A stretch of DNA of 64,000 bases from Lachnospiraceae bacterium (GTDB taxonomy: Bacteria; Bacillota; Clostridia; Lachnospirales; Lachnospiraceae): assembly GCA_021770245.1 (NCBI GenBank), contig JAETRI010000012.1:1-64000 (forward strand), given 5' to 3'. The notes under the pieces were generated by a model. It worked only from the letters and a program-made list of their open reading frames with translations. It did not search any database and had not been told where the DNA came from. Shown piece after piece: positions 1 to 9,100 of this stretch (position 1 is the stretch's first letter; the number at the start of each line of letters is the position of its first letter). Both the position numbers and the translations under genes were made by a program.

Positions 1-74
1 GCCATGGGCGCTCCCTGCCGGGCGCCCGAGGCTGCAGGCGGGAGAGCGCCCGAGGTCTTAAGTTGACCACATTG

Positions 75-179
75 CGCTAAGTGCCGGCGTTTTTGGATGG
101 TCCCCTCTGTGATCATTACGCGCCGTGGGGACGGGCAGGGGTGTCCGCGGGCTGCAGGGCCTTTCATGCGTTTGTCGTG
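75..179 (+). repeat. Family B dispersed repeat, copy B1
   Basis: gctaagtgccggcgttttt(g)ggatggtcccctctgtgatca...gggcaggggtgtcc...gcagggcctttcatgcgtttgtcg; matches the reverse complement of 19102-19206 and the forward copy at 19234-19341. Confidence 0.75.
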
Positions 180-318
180 TAAGTGTGGAATGGATTCCTT
201 GACGTTTCCCGATACGAATGATATATTAAGAGAATCGAGAAAAAAGAATATTTGTGCCTGCGGCAGGATGCGCCTCATGCGTCCGGGCTGCGGGTTACGG
301 AAAGGCAAGGGGATTTAT

Positions 319-1698
319 ATGGACGACGGCGGGCCTACTGCCAGTATATTGCTGCTTTTGGCGCTTGTTTTCATAGAAGCCTATTTTTACGGATTCGGCG
401 CCGCAATCCATGGACTGAATGAAAAGGAAGTGGAGCGCAAAGCCATGGAGGAGGGGGATAAGAAATCCCTTCTGCTGGCGAAGATCGTGGGGAGGCCCAC
501 GGTATATGTGAACACGGTGCAGGTGATCATCACCTTCTTAAATCTCTGTCTGGGCGGTTTGTATCTGCGTACCTGGAGCGCCCACATCCGGCGGCTTCTG
601 GAGTTCGCGGCGGGAACCGCGCAGAATTTCCCGACATGGGCGGGATTTTTGCTCACTGCGGTTTCCATGCTGGTGACGCTGGTACTGCTTTTGTACATAT
701 TGCTGGTGTTCGGATATATGCTTCCCAAGAGGGCGGCCTCCCGCGCTCCCGAGAAATGGGCCTACCGGATGGTGGGGCCCGTGTGCGGAGTCATGACGCT
801 GCTGCGGCCTTTGACCGGGCTGTTTCGGATTACCACTTCGGGGATCCTCCGTCTTTTGGGCATGCGGCCTGACGAAGAGGCCATCGATATCACGGAGGAA
901 GAGATCATTTCCATGGTGAACGAGGGACATGAGCAGGGCGTGATAGAAGCCAGCGAAGCGGAGATGATTACCAATATCTTTGAGTTTGGGGACAAGCGTG
1001 CGGAGGATATTATGATCAACCGCACCAATATCGTTGCCATCGACTGCGAAACCACCTTCGGGGAAGCGGTGCAGTTCATGCTGAACGGTCGGAACAGCCG
1101 TTATCCGGTGTATGAGGAAAATATCGATCATATTATCGGGATCCTCCACATGAAGGATGCCCTTCGCAGGCAGGCTCAGATCGATCCTGCCCGCAGGATA
1201 CGGGAGATCCCGGGCCTGCTGCGGGAAGGCCGGTTTATCCCGGAAAAGAGGAAGGTAGATTCCCTTTTTAAGACGATGCAGTCCACCAAATGCCAGATGG
1301 TGATCGTTTTGGACGAATACGGCCAGACCGCGGGCATGATTTCCATGGAAGATATACTGGAAGAAATTGTGGGCAATATCCTGGACGAATATGACGCGGA
1401 GGAATCCTACCTGCGCGAGAAAGGCAGGGATGTCTATATCACGGAGGGAAAGGTTCCTCTAAAGGAGCTGGAGGACCGCCTGGGGATCACCTTTGAGGAC
1501 AGCGAATTCGATACGCTCAACGGCTATCTTATCGCGCGGATGGAGCATATCCCGGAACCGGACGAGCAGTTTGAGCTGCGGATCGGAAGATATGAATTCA
1601 AGGTGCTTTCCGTGGAAAACAAAATGATTAAAACCGTGCAGATTACACGCCTTGCGCCGGAAGAGGCGGATGAGGGGACTGAAGGGCCGGCCGGCTGA
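319..1698 (+). CDS. CNNM/CorC (HlyC-type) transporter protein with CBS pair and CorC_HlyC domain
   Basis: N-terminal TM helices, then EEEIISMVNEGHEQGVIEASEAEMITNIFEFGDKRAEDIMINRTNI and MIVVLDEYGQTAGMISMEDILEEIVG-type motifs; ATG at 319 preferred because the upstream ORF extension lies in repeat B1. Confidence 0.9.
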   Translation: MDDGGPTASILLLLALVFIEAYFYGFGAAIHGLNEKEVERKAMEEGDKKSLLLAKIVGRPTVYVNTVQVIITFLNLCLGGLYLRTWSAHIRRLLEFAAGTAQNFPTWAGFLLTAVSMLVTLVLLLYILLVFGYMLPKRAASRAPEKWAYRMVGPVCGVMTLLRPLTGLFRITTSGILRLLGMRPDEEAIDITEEEIISMVNEGHEQGVIEASEAEMITNIFEFGDKRAEDIMINRTNIVAIDCETTFGEAVQFMLNGRNSRYPVYEENIDHIIGILHMKDALRRQAQIDPARRIREIPGLLREGRFIPEKRKVDSLFKTMQSTKCQMVIVLDEYGQTAGMISMEDILEEIVGNILDEYDAEESYLREKGRDVYITEGKVPLKELEDRLGITFEDSEFDTLNGYLIARMEHIPEPDEQFELRIGRYEFKVLSVENKMIKTVQITRLAPEEADEGTEGPAG

Positions 1699-1792
1699 GA
1701 CACCCTCCGTTTTAATGTGCACGGGAAAGCCCGTGTCGGCGCCGCATTCACGGGCCTGGGATTTTAGAAAGCGGCGCAGAAATGAGGAAAAT

Positions 1793-2524
1793 ATGTCTGG
1801 ACATTCTAAATTTGCAAATATCAAACATAAAAAAGAGAAGAACGACGCTGCGAAGGGGAAAATTTTCACGATTCTGGGACGGGAAATTGCGGTCGCAGTG
1901 AAGGAAGGCGGTCCGGATCCGGCCAATAATTTTAAACTGGCCCAGGTGATCGCCAAAGCGAAAGCCAACAACATGCCAAACGATACCATCGAGCGGGGTA
2001 TTAAAAAAGCGGCCGGGGACGTGGGAAACGTAAATTACGAATATGTAACCTACGAAGGCTACGGGCCGAACGGAATTGCCATTATCGTGGATGCCCTTAC
2101 CGAGAACAAAAATCGGACTGCGGCAAACGTGAGAAGCGCCTTTACCAAGGGAAACGGAAACATCGGCACGCCCGGCTGTGTATCCTTTATGTTCGATAAG
2201 AAGGGACAGATCATCATTGACAGGGAAGAATGCGAGGCGGAAGCGGACGACGTGATGATGACCGCGCTGGACGCCGGGGCAGAGGACTTCTCGGAGGAAG
2301 AGGACAGCTTTGAAGTCCTCACCGCACCGGATGACCTGGAGACGGTGAAAAAAGCGTTGGAAGAGGCCGGCATCGCCCTTGCGAGCGCCGAGGTGACCAT
2401 GCTGCCTCAGAATTATGTGACCCTCACCGACGAAACGGCGGTCAAAAATCTGCAGCGTACGTTGGATCTGCTGGACGAGGACGACGATGTGCAGGCCGTA
2501 TACCATAATTGGGAAGAGGAATAA
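1793..2524 (+). CDS. YebC/PmpR-family protein (TACO1-like)
   Basis: MSGHSKFANIKHKKEKNDAAKGKIFTILGREI signature. Confidence 0.95.
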   Translation: MSGHSKFANIKHKKEKNDAAKGKIFTILGREIAVAVKEGGPDPANNFKLAQVIAKAKANNMPNDTIERGIKKAAGDVGNVNYEYVTYEGYGPNGIAIIVDALTENKNRTAANVRSAFTKGNGNIGTPGCVSFMFDKKGQIIIDREECEAEADDVMMTALDAGAEDFSEEEDSFEVLTAPDDLETVKKALEEAGIALASAEVTMLPQNYVTLTDETAVKNLQRTLDLLDEDDDVQAVYHNWEEE

Positions 2525-2552
2525 CAAGACGCTGATTTGCGATTCGCTTTTA

Positions 2553-2567
2553 GCCGCGCTTTGCGGC
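2553..2567 (+). other. GCCGC-GCTTT-GCGGC stem-loop directly 5' of the SD and ATG of the 2579 gene
   Basis: gccgcgctttgcggc acggagg atggATG. Confidence 0.6.
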
Positions 2568-2578
2568 ACGGAGGATGG

Positions 2579-3862
2579 ATGGACAACACATATACGAAGG
2601 AAACCCTGTGCGTTCAGGCGGGCTGGAAGCCCGGAAACGGAGAGGCGCGGGTTCTCCCCATTTATCAGAGCACCACATTTAAATATGAGACGTCGGAACA
2701 GATGGGACGTCTGTTTGACCTGGAGGAAGAAGGATATTTCTATACCAGACTCCAGAATCCCACCAATGACTGTGTGGCAGAAAAGATCTGTGTGCTGGAG
2801 GGCGGCGTGGCCGCCATGCTTACCTCCTCCGGGCAGGCCGCCAATCATTATGCCATCTTCAACATCTGTGAGGCAGGAGATCACGTCATACTGTCTTCCA
2901 CGGTATATGGCGGAACCTTTAATCTGATCGCCGTAACCATGAAGAAAATGGGGATTTCCTGTACCATTGTGGATCCCGATTCCGATGCGGAGACGCTTCA
3001 TGCCGCTTTCCTGCCCAATACCAAATGCGTGGTGGCTGAGACTATCGCCAACCCGGCTCTGGTGGTATTGGATATCGAGAAATTTGCCGCCGTGGCCCAT
3101 GCCCATCAGGTCCCGCTGATTGTGGATAATACCTTCGCCACGCCGATCAACTGTAATCCCTTCCGGTGGGGTGCGGATATCGTGACTCATTCCACAACCA
3201 AATATATGGACGGCCATGCCATGTGTGTGGGCGGCGCCATTGTGGATTCAGGAAATTTCGACTGGAGCCTCTATCCGGATAAATTTCCCGGACTGTGCAG
3301 GCCGGACGACTCCTATCACGGGGTAGTCTATACGGAACGTTTCGGCAAAAAAGCGTATATTACCAAGGCCACGGTACAGCTCATGCGCGACCTGGGTTCC
3401 ATCCAGTCTCCGCAGAATGCGTTTCTTCTGAACGTCGGGCTGGAAACGCTCCATCTGCGGGTCCCGCGGCACTGCGAAAACGCTCTGCGCACGGCCCGCT
3501 TCCTTGAGAACCACGAAAGGGTCGCCTGGGTGAACTATCCCGGCCTGGAGAGCAGCAAATATTATGAATTGGCTAAGAAATATATGCCGAAGGGAACCTG
3601 CGGGGTGATTTCCTTTGGCCTGAAGGGCGGCCGGGATGCGGCGGCCGGAATGATGGACAGGCTGAAGCTCGCCGCCATCGTGACCCATGTGGCGGATGTT
3701 CGTACCTGTGTACTCCATCCGGCCAGCCATACCCATAGGCAGATGAACGAACAGCAGCTGAAGGAGGCGGGGGTAAACCCGGAGCTGATCCGGTTCTCCG
3801 TGGGGATTGAAAGTGCGGAAGATATTATTGCGGATCTGGAACAGGCGCTGAAAGGATGCTGA
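2579..3862 (+). CDS. O-acetylhomoserine aminocarboxypropyltransferase / Cys-Met metabolism PLP enzyme
   Basis: YQSTTFKYET, TRLQNPT, VTHSTTKYMDGH, RFSVGIE motifs of the MetY/MetB family. Confidence 0.88.
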   Translation: MDNTYTKETLCVQAGWKPGNGEARVLPIYQSTTFKYETSEQMGRLFDLEEEGYFYTRLQNPTNDCVAEKICVLEGGVAAMLTSSGQAANHYAIFNICEAGDHVILSSTVYGGTFNLIAVTMKKMGISCTIVDPDSDAETLHAAFLPNTKCVVAETIANPALVVLDIEKFAAVAHAHQVPLIVDNTFATPINCNPFRWGADIVTHSTTKYMDGHAMCVGGAIVDSGNFDWSLYPDKFPGLCRPDDSYHGVVYTERFGKKAYITKATVQLMRDLGSIQSPQNAFLLNVGLETLHLRVPRHCENALRTARFLENHERVAWVNYPGLESSKYYELAKKYMPKGTCGVISFGLKGGRDAAAGMMDRLKLAAIVTHVADVRTCVLHPASHTHRQMNEQQLKEAGVNPELIRFSVGIESAEDIIADLEQALKGC

Positions 3863-3970
3863 GACGTTCCCGGGGAAAGCGCGGCATAGATGGCCCGATG
3901 TTTTCCCCGGGATTTTGTTTTGAAGACCCGGTTTGGAAAGCAGGCCGGGCGGAGGGGGAGTTGTGCTGTG

Positions 3971-5308
3971 ATGGAGTATGGCAGATACGGACGGAGCCAT
4001 GTGCTGTGGGCCTTTTACAGCCTGTTTATCTGTGTGTGCATGGCGCTCGTAAGCAGGGAGTTTTTTGGGCGGCTGTCGCCGCGGTTTTTGAACTGGTATC
4101 CAGCCGTTGCGGGAGCGGTCCTTCTATTCCTGTTTCTGGCATACCGTTTCGGCTTCCGGCTGTGTTCCGGGCATGCAGGCCGGAAGGGGCGGATGAGCAT
4201 CCGGGCGGAGGGGCTCTTCCTTGCAGGCTTGGCCGTGGCTGCGGTTCTCCTCCGGCTGCGGCCGGTATCTATGTCCGACGGGTGGCTGTCCCGCGGGGCA
4301 GGGAATGCGGGGGCAGTATGGCCGGAATGGAGCTGGGTTTTCGCAATTCCGATTTTCCTGTATCTTCTTGGAATTTTTCTTTTCTATTCGGCTCTGCGCC
4401 TCCTTTCCGGGAGATTTACGGCCGGATTTGTGGCTGTCGGCCTTTCCGTTTTACCCTTTCCCATAAAAGATTTCTTCCCGGACGGGAAGGCGGAGCTTTA
4501 TTTTTTCCTGTTTTCGCTGCTCGTCCTTCTGGCCGCTCTTACATGTCGGAGGGAGTGGAACCGGGCAGGGAAATCCTGGCCCCTGGCTCTTTTTACGGGG
4601 GCGGCCTGCGGAGCGGCTGCCCGGGCGGATCTGCTGTTCCTTTCCCCCCTGCTGCTGTGTTTTTCTGTTTTGTTCCTGCAGGAAGGGCCAAAAGACGCGG
4701 GAAAAGGGGCCAAAACGGCGGGGATCCTCCTGGGGGCTGCCCTGGGCGGATTCCTATGCGTCCTCCTGGGACAGTCCTGTCTGTCAGGGACGGAGCCTAA
4801 GCTCCCCGTCCTGCGCCGGCGGCCCGACGGAGCGTTTCTTGAGAGGCTGGCGCAGCTGGATACGGTCTCCCTTGTCGGTATAACCGTGCTCCTATGCCTG
4901 GCCGCCCTGTACATTTTCGGCTTTTTTAGGCAGGAAAGGAATGCGGGGAATCCCTGGCTTCTGCCCTTTTTGTTTCTGAACGCTCTTTTTTTCTTCGCCG
5001 AAACGGATGCGGGCGGCCGGATTCTGTTTTCCTCCTGGCTCCTGTTGGCGGGCATGGGGATTCACAGTATGCTTTGTACCGAAGAGACGGGAGAAAGAAG
5101 GGCCGCAAAGGCGCCCGCCGTGCCCCCCTCTTCTACAGATCAGGAGAGGAAAAAGCCGCCTCTGCGTCCCGGGGAGCCCATTCCCAATCCGCTGCCCGGG
5201 CCGAAAAAGCACGTGCGACGCGAATTAGACTATGCGTTCGTGCCCGAGGAGCGTCAGATGTGCTACGATATCCCTGAAATAGATGAAAATGACGATTTTG
5301 AAATCTGA
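3971..5308 (+). CDS. Polytopic membrane protein of unknown function with a cytosolic tail NPLPGPKKHVRRELDYAF
   Basis: Open frame with many hydrophobic segments; ATG at 3971 after a G-rich SD region. Confidence 0.7.
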   Translation: MEYGRYGRSHVLWAFYSLFICVCMALVSREFFGRLSPRFLNWYPAVAGAVLLFLFLAYRFGFRLCSGHAGRKGRMSIRAEGLFLAGLAVAAVLLRLRPVSMSDGWLSRGAGNAGAVWPEWSWVFAIPIFLYLLGIFLFYSALRLLSGRFTAGFVAVGLSVLPFPIKDFFPDGKAELYFFLFSLLVLLAALTCRREWNRAGKSWPLALFTGAACGAAARADLLFLSPLLLCFSVLFLQEGPKDAGKGAKTAGILLGAALGGFLCVLLGQSCLSGTEPKLPVLRRRPDGAFLERLAQLDTVSLVGITVLLCLAALYIFGFFRQERNAGNPWLLPFLFLNALFFFAETDAGGRILFSSWLLLAGMGIHSMLCTEETGERRAAKAPAVPPSSTDQERKKPPLRPGEPIPNPLPGPKKHVRRELDYAFVPEERQMCYDIPEIDENDDFEI

Positions 5309-5613
5309 ACGCCGTTTGTGCGGCCGGAGTGCGGCGTGACCAAGACAGACGCAAAAATGGCCCCACGGCCTCTGCGCAAGGCCGGCAGAGGCAGCGCAGG
5401 GGCTGCGCGGTGCGTAGGGGAAAATCTACCCTGCCCGATTTGAGAAGAGGTGAGAGAACGGCCCGGTCTGTGGATGCGATGAATAAAAAAAACCTTTCTG
5501 TAAAAAATAGCCGATAGAAGTATGTGATGAAACCAGGCTGGCGCATTCGGAGGCTCTTCCGAAAGAAAAGGCCGTCCGAAGGCAGAATGGAGAGGGAATC
5601 TTTATGGGCGCGG

Positions 5614-5636
5614 TATCGCAGGCGCTGCCTGCGATA
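5614..5636 (+). other. Perfect stem-loop upstream of the tepA-like gene
   Basis: tatcgcaggc gct gcctgcgata, followed by tgtaggaggtatatATG. Confidence 0.6.
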
Positions 5637-5650
5637 TGTAGGAGGTATAT

Positions 5651-6475
5651 ATGGAAACGGAGAACAGGACCGGGAATCAAGAAAGTGAGAGTGAAAGATT
5701 TGAAAAATCTTTCACTCCCCCTGATTTGTCTGCGCGCCAAGGCGCGCAGATGGAAGCCAAAAGAGAAAGCAATCGGGAAGAAAAGCTGGATATGGAAAAG
5801 CAGCGGGACGAACGCATTGAGCAGACCGGCCAGCTCACTCTGGAGAGGCACGGGGAAGAGGATAAAGCAATCCACATGATCAGCATTATCGGAGAAATCG
5901 AAGGCCACGATAACCTGAGCAGCTCCTCTAAAACCACCAAATATGAGCATATCCTTCCGCAGCTTGCGGCGATCGAGGACAGCAGCAAGATCGAAGGGCT
6001 TCTGATCCTTTTAAATACCATGGGCGGAGATGTGGAAGCGGGGCTCGCCATCGCCGAGATGATCGCGTCCCTGAGCAAGCCCACCGTATCTCTGGTTCTG
6101 GGCGGAAGCCATTCCATCGGCGTGCCCATCGCGGTGAGCGCGGATTATTCCTTTATCGTGCCGTCGGGCACGATGGTGATCCATCCCGTACGGATGAACG
6201 GAACCGTGATAGGCGCCCCGCAGACTTTCGACTATTTTAAACAGATCCAGGATCGGATCACGGGATTCGTCTGTTCCCACTGCGGCCTTTCCCGGGCACG
6301 GATGGAGGAAATGATGATGGAGACCGGGATCCTAACCAAGGATCTGGGAACCATCCTGGTGGGGGAAGAGGCTGTAAACGCCGGCCTGATCAACGAGGTG
6401 GGCGGAATCCGCGAGGCGGTGGCCAAACTGCACGAGCTGTCTGGGACGAAACCGGAATCCGGGGAGGCAGAATAA
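5651..6475 (+). CDS. ClpP-family serine protease / TepA-like (translocation-enhancing protein family)
   Basis: LLILLNTMGGDVEAGLAIAEMIASLSKPTVSLVLGGSHSIGVPIAVSADYSFIVPSGTMVIHPVRMNG. Confidence 0.87.
   Translation: METENRTGNQESESERFEKSFTPPDLSARQGAQMEAKRESNREEKLDMEKQRDERIEQTGQLTLERHGEEDKAIHMISIIGEIEGHDNLSSSSKTTKYEHILPQLAAIEDSSKIEGLLILLNTMGGDVEAGLAIAEMIASLSKPTVSLVLGGSHSIGVPIAVSADYSFIVPSGTMVIHPVRMNGTVIGAPQTFDYFKQIQDRITGFVCSHCGLSRARMEEMMMETGILTKDLGTILVGEEAVNAGLINEVGGIREAVAKLHELSGTKPESGEAE
5691..5759 (+). repeat. Family A repeat, copy A1, in frame inside the 5' coding region of the tepA-like gene
   Basis: gtgaaagattt-gaa-aaatctttcac + tccccctgatttgtctgcgcgccaaggcgcgcagatggaagcca; about 41/44 nt identical to 45241-45284 and preceded by the same hairpin as there. 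Confidence 0.85.
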
Positions 6476-6547
6476 AGGGGAAGCGGGCATCGAAAGCCCC
6501 AAGGGATTCGAACCGTTCCCATACGGCTAAAATTTGGGAAAAATCCC

Positions 6548-6576
6548 TTGCATTCTGTCTAAGGCAGTGATATACT
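6548..6576 (+). promoter_or_regulatory. Predicted sigma-A promoter of the rimP-nusA-infB operon
   Basis: TTGCAT - 17 nt - TATACT. Confidence 0.65.
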
Positions 6577-6606
6577 GCTATATGGTTAAATAAGATTTAC
6601 TAAGAT

Positions 6607-6636
6607 AGAGTGGACTTTTGGTCCACTCTTCTTTAT
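6607..6636 (+). terminator. Leader terminator/attenuator-like hairpin between the promoter and rimP
   Basis: agagtggac-ttttg-gtccactct followed by tctttatt. Confidence 0.65.
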
Positions 6637-6694
6637 TACGTTAAGCAAAGCCCGGGAAATCCCAGGGCGGCAGACAGGAAAGGAAAGGCAACGG

Positions 6695-7159
6695 ATGTCG
6701 AAGGGAAAAACGATAGAATCCCGCACCGAAGAATTGCTCATGCCCATTGCCGAGGCGAACGGCGTCGAGATCTATGATGTGGAGTATGTGAAGGAGGGCA
6801 GCGACTGGTATCTGCGGGCTTATATCGATAAACCCGGCGGCGTGACGATCCAGGACTGCGAACAGGTGAGCAGGACTCTTTCAGACAGGCTGGACGAGGA
6901 GGATTATGTGGAGGACGCTTATATCCTTGAGGTGAGCAGCCCCGGCCTGGGAAGGACTTTGAAGAAAAACAGGCATTTGCACAAGAGCCTGGGAGAGCGT
7001 GTCTGCCTGCGCTTATACCGGGCACGGGAAGACGGGAAGGAATTTGAGGGAATTTTAAAGGCGTTTGACGACGGCACGGTAACGCTTGAAGTGGAAGCGG
7101 AAGAAACGGTGTTTAACAGGGCGGATATCGCTTTGATCAGGCTTGCATTTGATTTTTAA
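6695..7159 (+). CDS. rimP: Ribosome maturation factor RimP
   Basis: IYDVEYVKEGSDWYLRAYIDKPGGVTIQDCEQVSR...LEVSSPGLGR. Confidence 0.95.
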   Translation: MSKGKTIESRTEELLMPIAEANGVEIYDVEYVKEGSDWYLRAYIDKPGGVTIQDCEQVSRTLSDRLDEEDYVEDAYILEVSSPGLGRTLKKNRHLHKSLGERVCLRLYRAREDGKEFEGILKAFDDGTVTLEVEAEETVFNRADIALIRLAFDF

Positions 7160-7175
7160 TTGGGAGGTTAAATCG

Positions 7176-8471
7176 ATGAATAAGGAATTAATGGAAGCAT
7201 TGGATATTCTGGAGAAGGAGAAGGAGATCAGCAAGGAAACGCTTTTTGACGCGATCGAGAATTCCCTCCTTACCGCATGCAAAAACCATTTCAGAACGGC
7301 CGACAACGTAAAGGTAGAGATCGATCGGGAAACCTGTGATTTCCTGGTCTATGCGGAGAAGGAAGTGGTGGAGACGCCGGAAGAGGTGGAGGATGACTGC
7401 CTGCAGATCCCTTTGGAAGCCGCCCGGGAGATTTCCAAACGGGCCCAAGTGGGGGATATCATCCATGTGGAAATTAAATCCAAGGAGTTCGGACGGATTG
7501 CCACTCAGAATGCCAAGAACGTGATCCTCCAAAAGATCCGTGAGGAAGAGCGGAGCGTAATCTACAGCCAGTATTACGAAAAAGAGAAGGATGTGGTCAC
7601 GGGCGTCGTCCAACGCTATGTGGGCAGGAACATAAGCGTCAACCTGGGAAAGGCGGATGCGATTTTAAACGAAAGCGAACAGGTAAGAGGGGAAGCATTC
7701 CGGCCTACGGAAAGGATTAAGGTGTATATTCTGGAAGTGAAAAATACACCGAAGGGGCCCAGGATCCTTGTGAGCCGTACCCATCCGGAACTGGTAAAGC
7801 GGCTGTTTGAGGCCGAGGTGACGGAGATCAAGGACGGCACGGTGGAAATCCGCAGCATTGCAAGGGAAGCGGGAAGCCGTACCAAGATGGCAGTGTGGTC
7901 CAACAATCCCAACGTGGATGCTGTGGGCGCCTGTGTGGGAATGAACGGCGCGAGGGTGAACGCCATTGTGGACGAACTGCGTGGAGAGAAAATCGATATC
8001 GTAAATTGGGACGATAATCCCGGGAACCTGATTCAGAACGCCCTGTCACCGGCTAAGATCGTCGCGGTGTTTGCGGATCCGGACGAGCGGACCGCGAAAG
8101 TGGTAGTTCCCGATTATCAATTATCCCTGGCAATCGGCAAGGAAGGACAAAACGCAAGGCTGGCAGCGAGATTGACAGGTTATAAGATAGACATTAAGAG
8201 CGAGACTCAGGCGAAAGACGCGCCGGGCTTCCGGTATGAAGACTATCTGGAAGACCTGGAGGACGAGGACTTCGAGGGGTACGAGGAAGGTTATACGGAA
8301 GAAGGATATGAGGGCGAATTCTCCGACGAAGGGTACGAGGAGGAAAATGATGACAAAGACGGCGCCGGGGAGGAGGAAGCCCCCGCAGAGGAGCCGCAGG
8401 AAGAGGGAACGGAGCAGGACGATTCGGTCTGGGAGGAAATCCCTGAGGAGGCGGAGAAAATCGAAAGCTGA
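7176..8471 (+). CDS. nusA: Transcription termination/antitermination protein NusA with a long acidic C-terminal tail
   Basis: MNKELMEALDILEKEKEISKE; S1/KH motifs GACVGMNGARVNAIVDELRGEKIDIV. Confidence 0.95.
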   Translation: MNKELMEALDILEKEKEISKETLFDAIENSLLTACKNHFRTADNVKVEIDRETCDFLVYAEKEVVETPEEVEDDCLQIPLEAAREISKRAQVGDIIHVEIKSKEFGRIATQNAKNVILQKIREEERSVIYSQYYEKEKDVVTGVVQRYVGRNISVNLGKADAILNESEQVRGEAFRPTERIKVYILEVKNTPKGPRILVSRTHPELVKRLFEAEVTEIKDGTVEIRSIAREAGSRTKMAVWSNNPNVDAVGACVGMNGARVNAIVDELRGEKIDIVNWDDNPGNLIQNALSPAKIVAVFADPDERTAKVVVPDYQLSLAIGKEGQNARLAARLTGYKIDIKSETQAKDAPGFRYEDYLEDLEDEDFEGYEEGYTEEGYEGEFSDEGYEEENDDKDGAGEEEAPAEEPQEEGTEQDDSVWEEIPEEAEKIES

Positions 8472-8493
8472 GGCAGCATAAGGACGAGAAAGC

Positions 8494-8766
8494 ATGGGTA
8501 AAAAAATTCCGTTAAGACAGTGCGTGGGCTGTGGGGAAATGAAGGGCAAGAAGGAAATGGTGCGCATCCTGAAGACCACGGAAGGGGATATCGTACTGGA
8601 TATGACAGGTAAAAAAAATGGAAGAGGCGCCTATCTCTGCCGATCCATGGAGTGCCTGAAGAAGGCAAAAAAGGGCAGAGGGCTGGAACGCTCCTTCAAG
8701 ATAAATATTCCAAATGAGGTTTATGAGGGGCTGGAAAAGGAGTTTGAGGAGTTTGAAGCAGAATAG
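8494..8766 (+). CDS. YlxR family RNA-binding protein (RnpM)
   Basis: MGKKIPLRQCVGCGEMKGKKEMVRILKT...GRGAYLCRSMECLKKAKK. Confidence 0.92.
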   Translation: MGKKIPLRQCVGCGEMKGKKEMVRILKTTEGDIVLDMTGKKNGRGAYLCRSMECLKKAKKGRGLERSFKINIPNEVYEGLEKEFEEFEAE

Positions 8767-9100
8767 GGTTCTATCGCTGCTCGGTCTGGCGACAAGGGCA
8801 GCGGAGGTGGTGAGCGGCGAGTTCATGACGGAAAAGGCGGTCAAAAGCGGCAGAGCAAAGCTCGTTATCGTGAGTGACGATGCCTCCGACAATACAAAAA
8901 AGGCATTCCGGAATATGTGCTCTTTTTATCATGTCCCTCTGTTTTTCCATTCGACCAAAGAGGATTTGGGGCACGCGATGGGAAAAGAGATGAGAGCATC
9001 CCTGGCAGTAACAGATGACGGGTTCGCAAAGAACCTGATCGGACATTTGGAAACAGCCGAGCAAAGGAGGCAGCAGTATGGCGAAAACGAAGATATTTGA
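8753..9100 (+). CDS. L7Ae/L30e-like ribosomal family protein (YlxQ)
   Basis: [45 protein letters not shown] start overlapping ylxR proposed. Confidence 0.8.
   Translation: MKQNRVLSLLGLATRAAEVVSGEFMTEKAVKSGRAKLVIVSDDASDNTKKAFRNMCSFYHVPLFFHSTKEDLGHAMGKEMRASLAVTDDGFAKNLIGHLETAEQRRQQYGENEDI

Noticed and set aside
97-318. N-terminal extension of the CNNM/CorC ORF
   Set aside because: It covers repeat B1 and lacks homology to the family; ATG at 319 has a plausible SD and starts the TM region.
6497-6520. gggattcgaacc resembling the complement of a tRNA T-arm
   Set aside because: Flanking bases do not form a T-stem, and no acceptor, D or anticodon arm could be placed.
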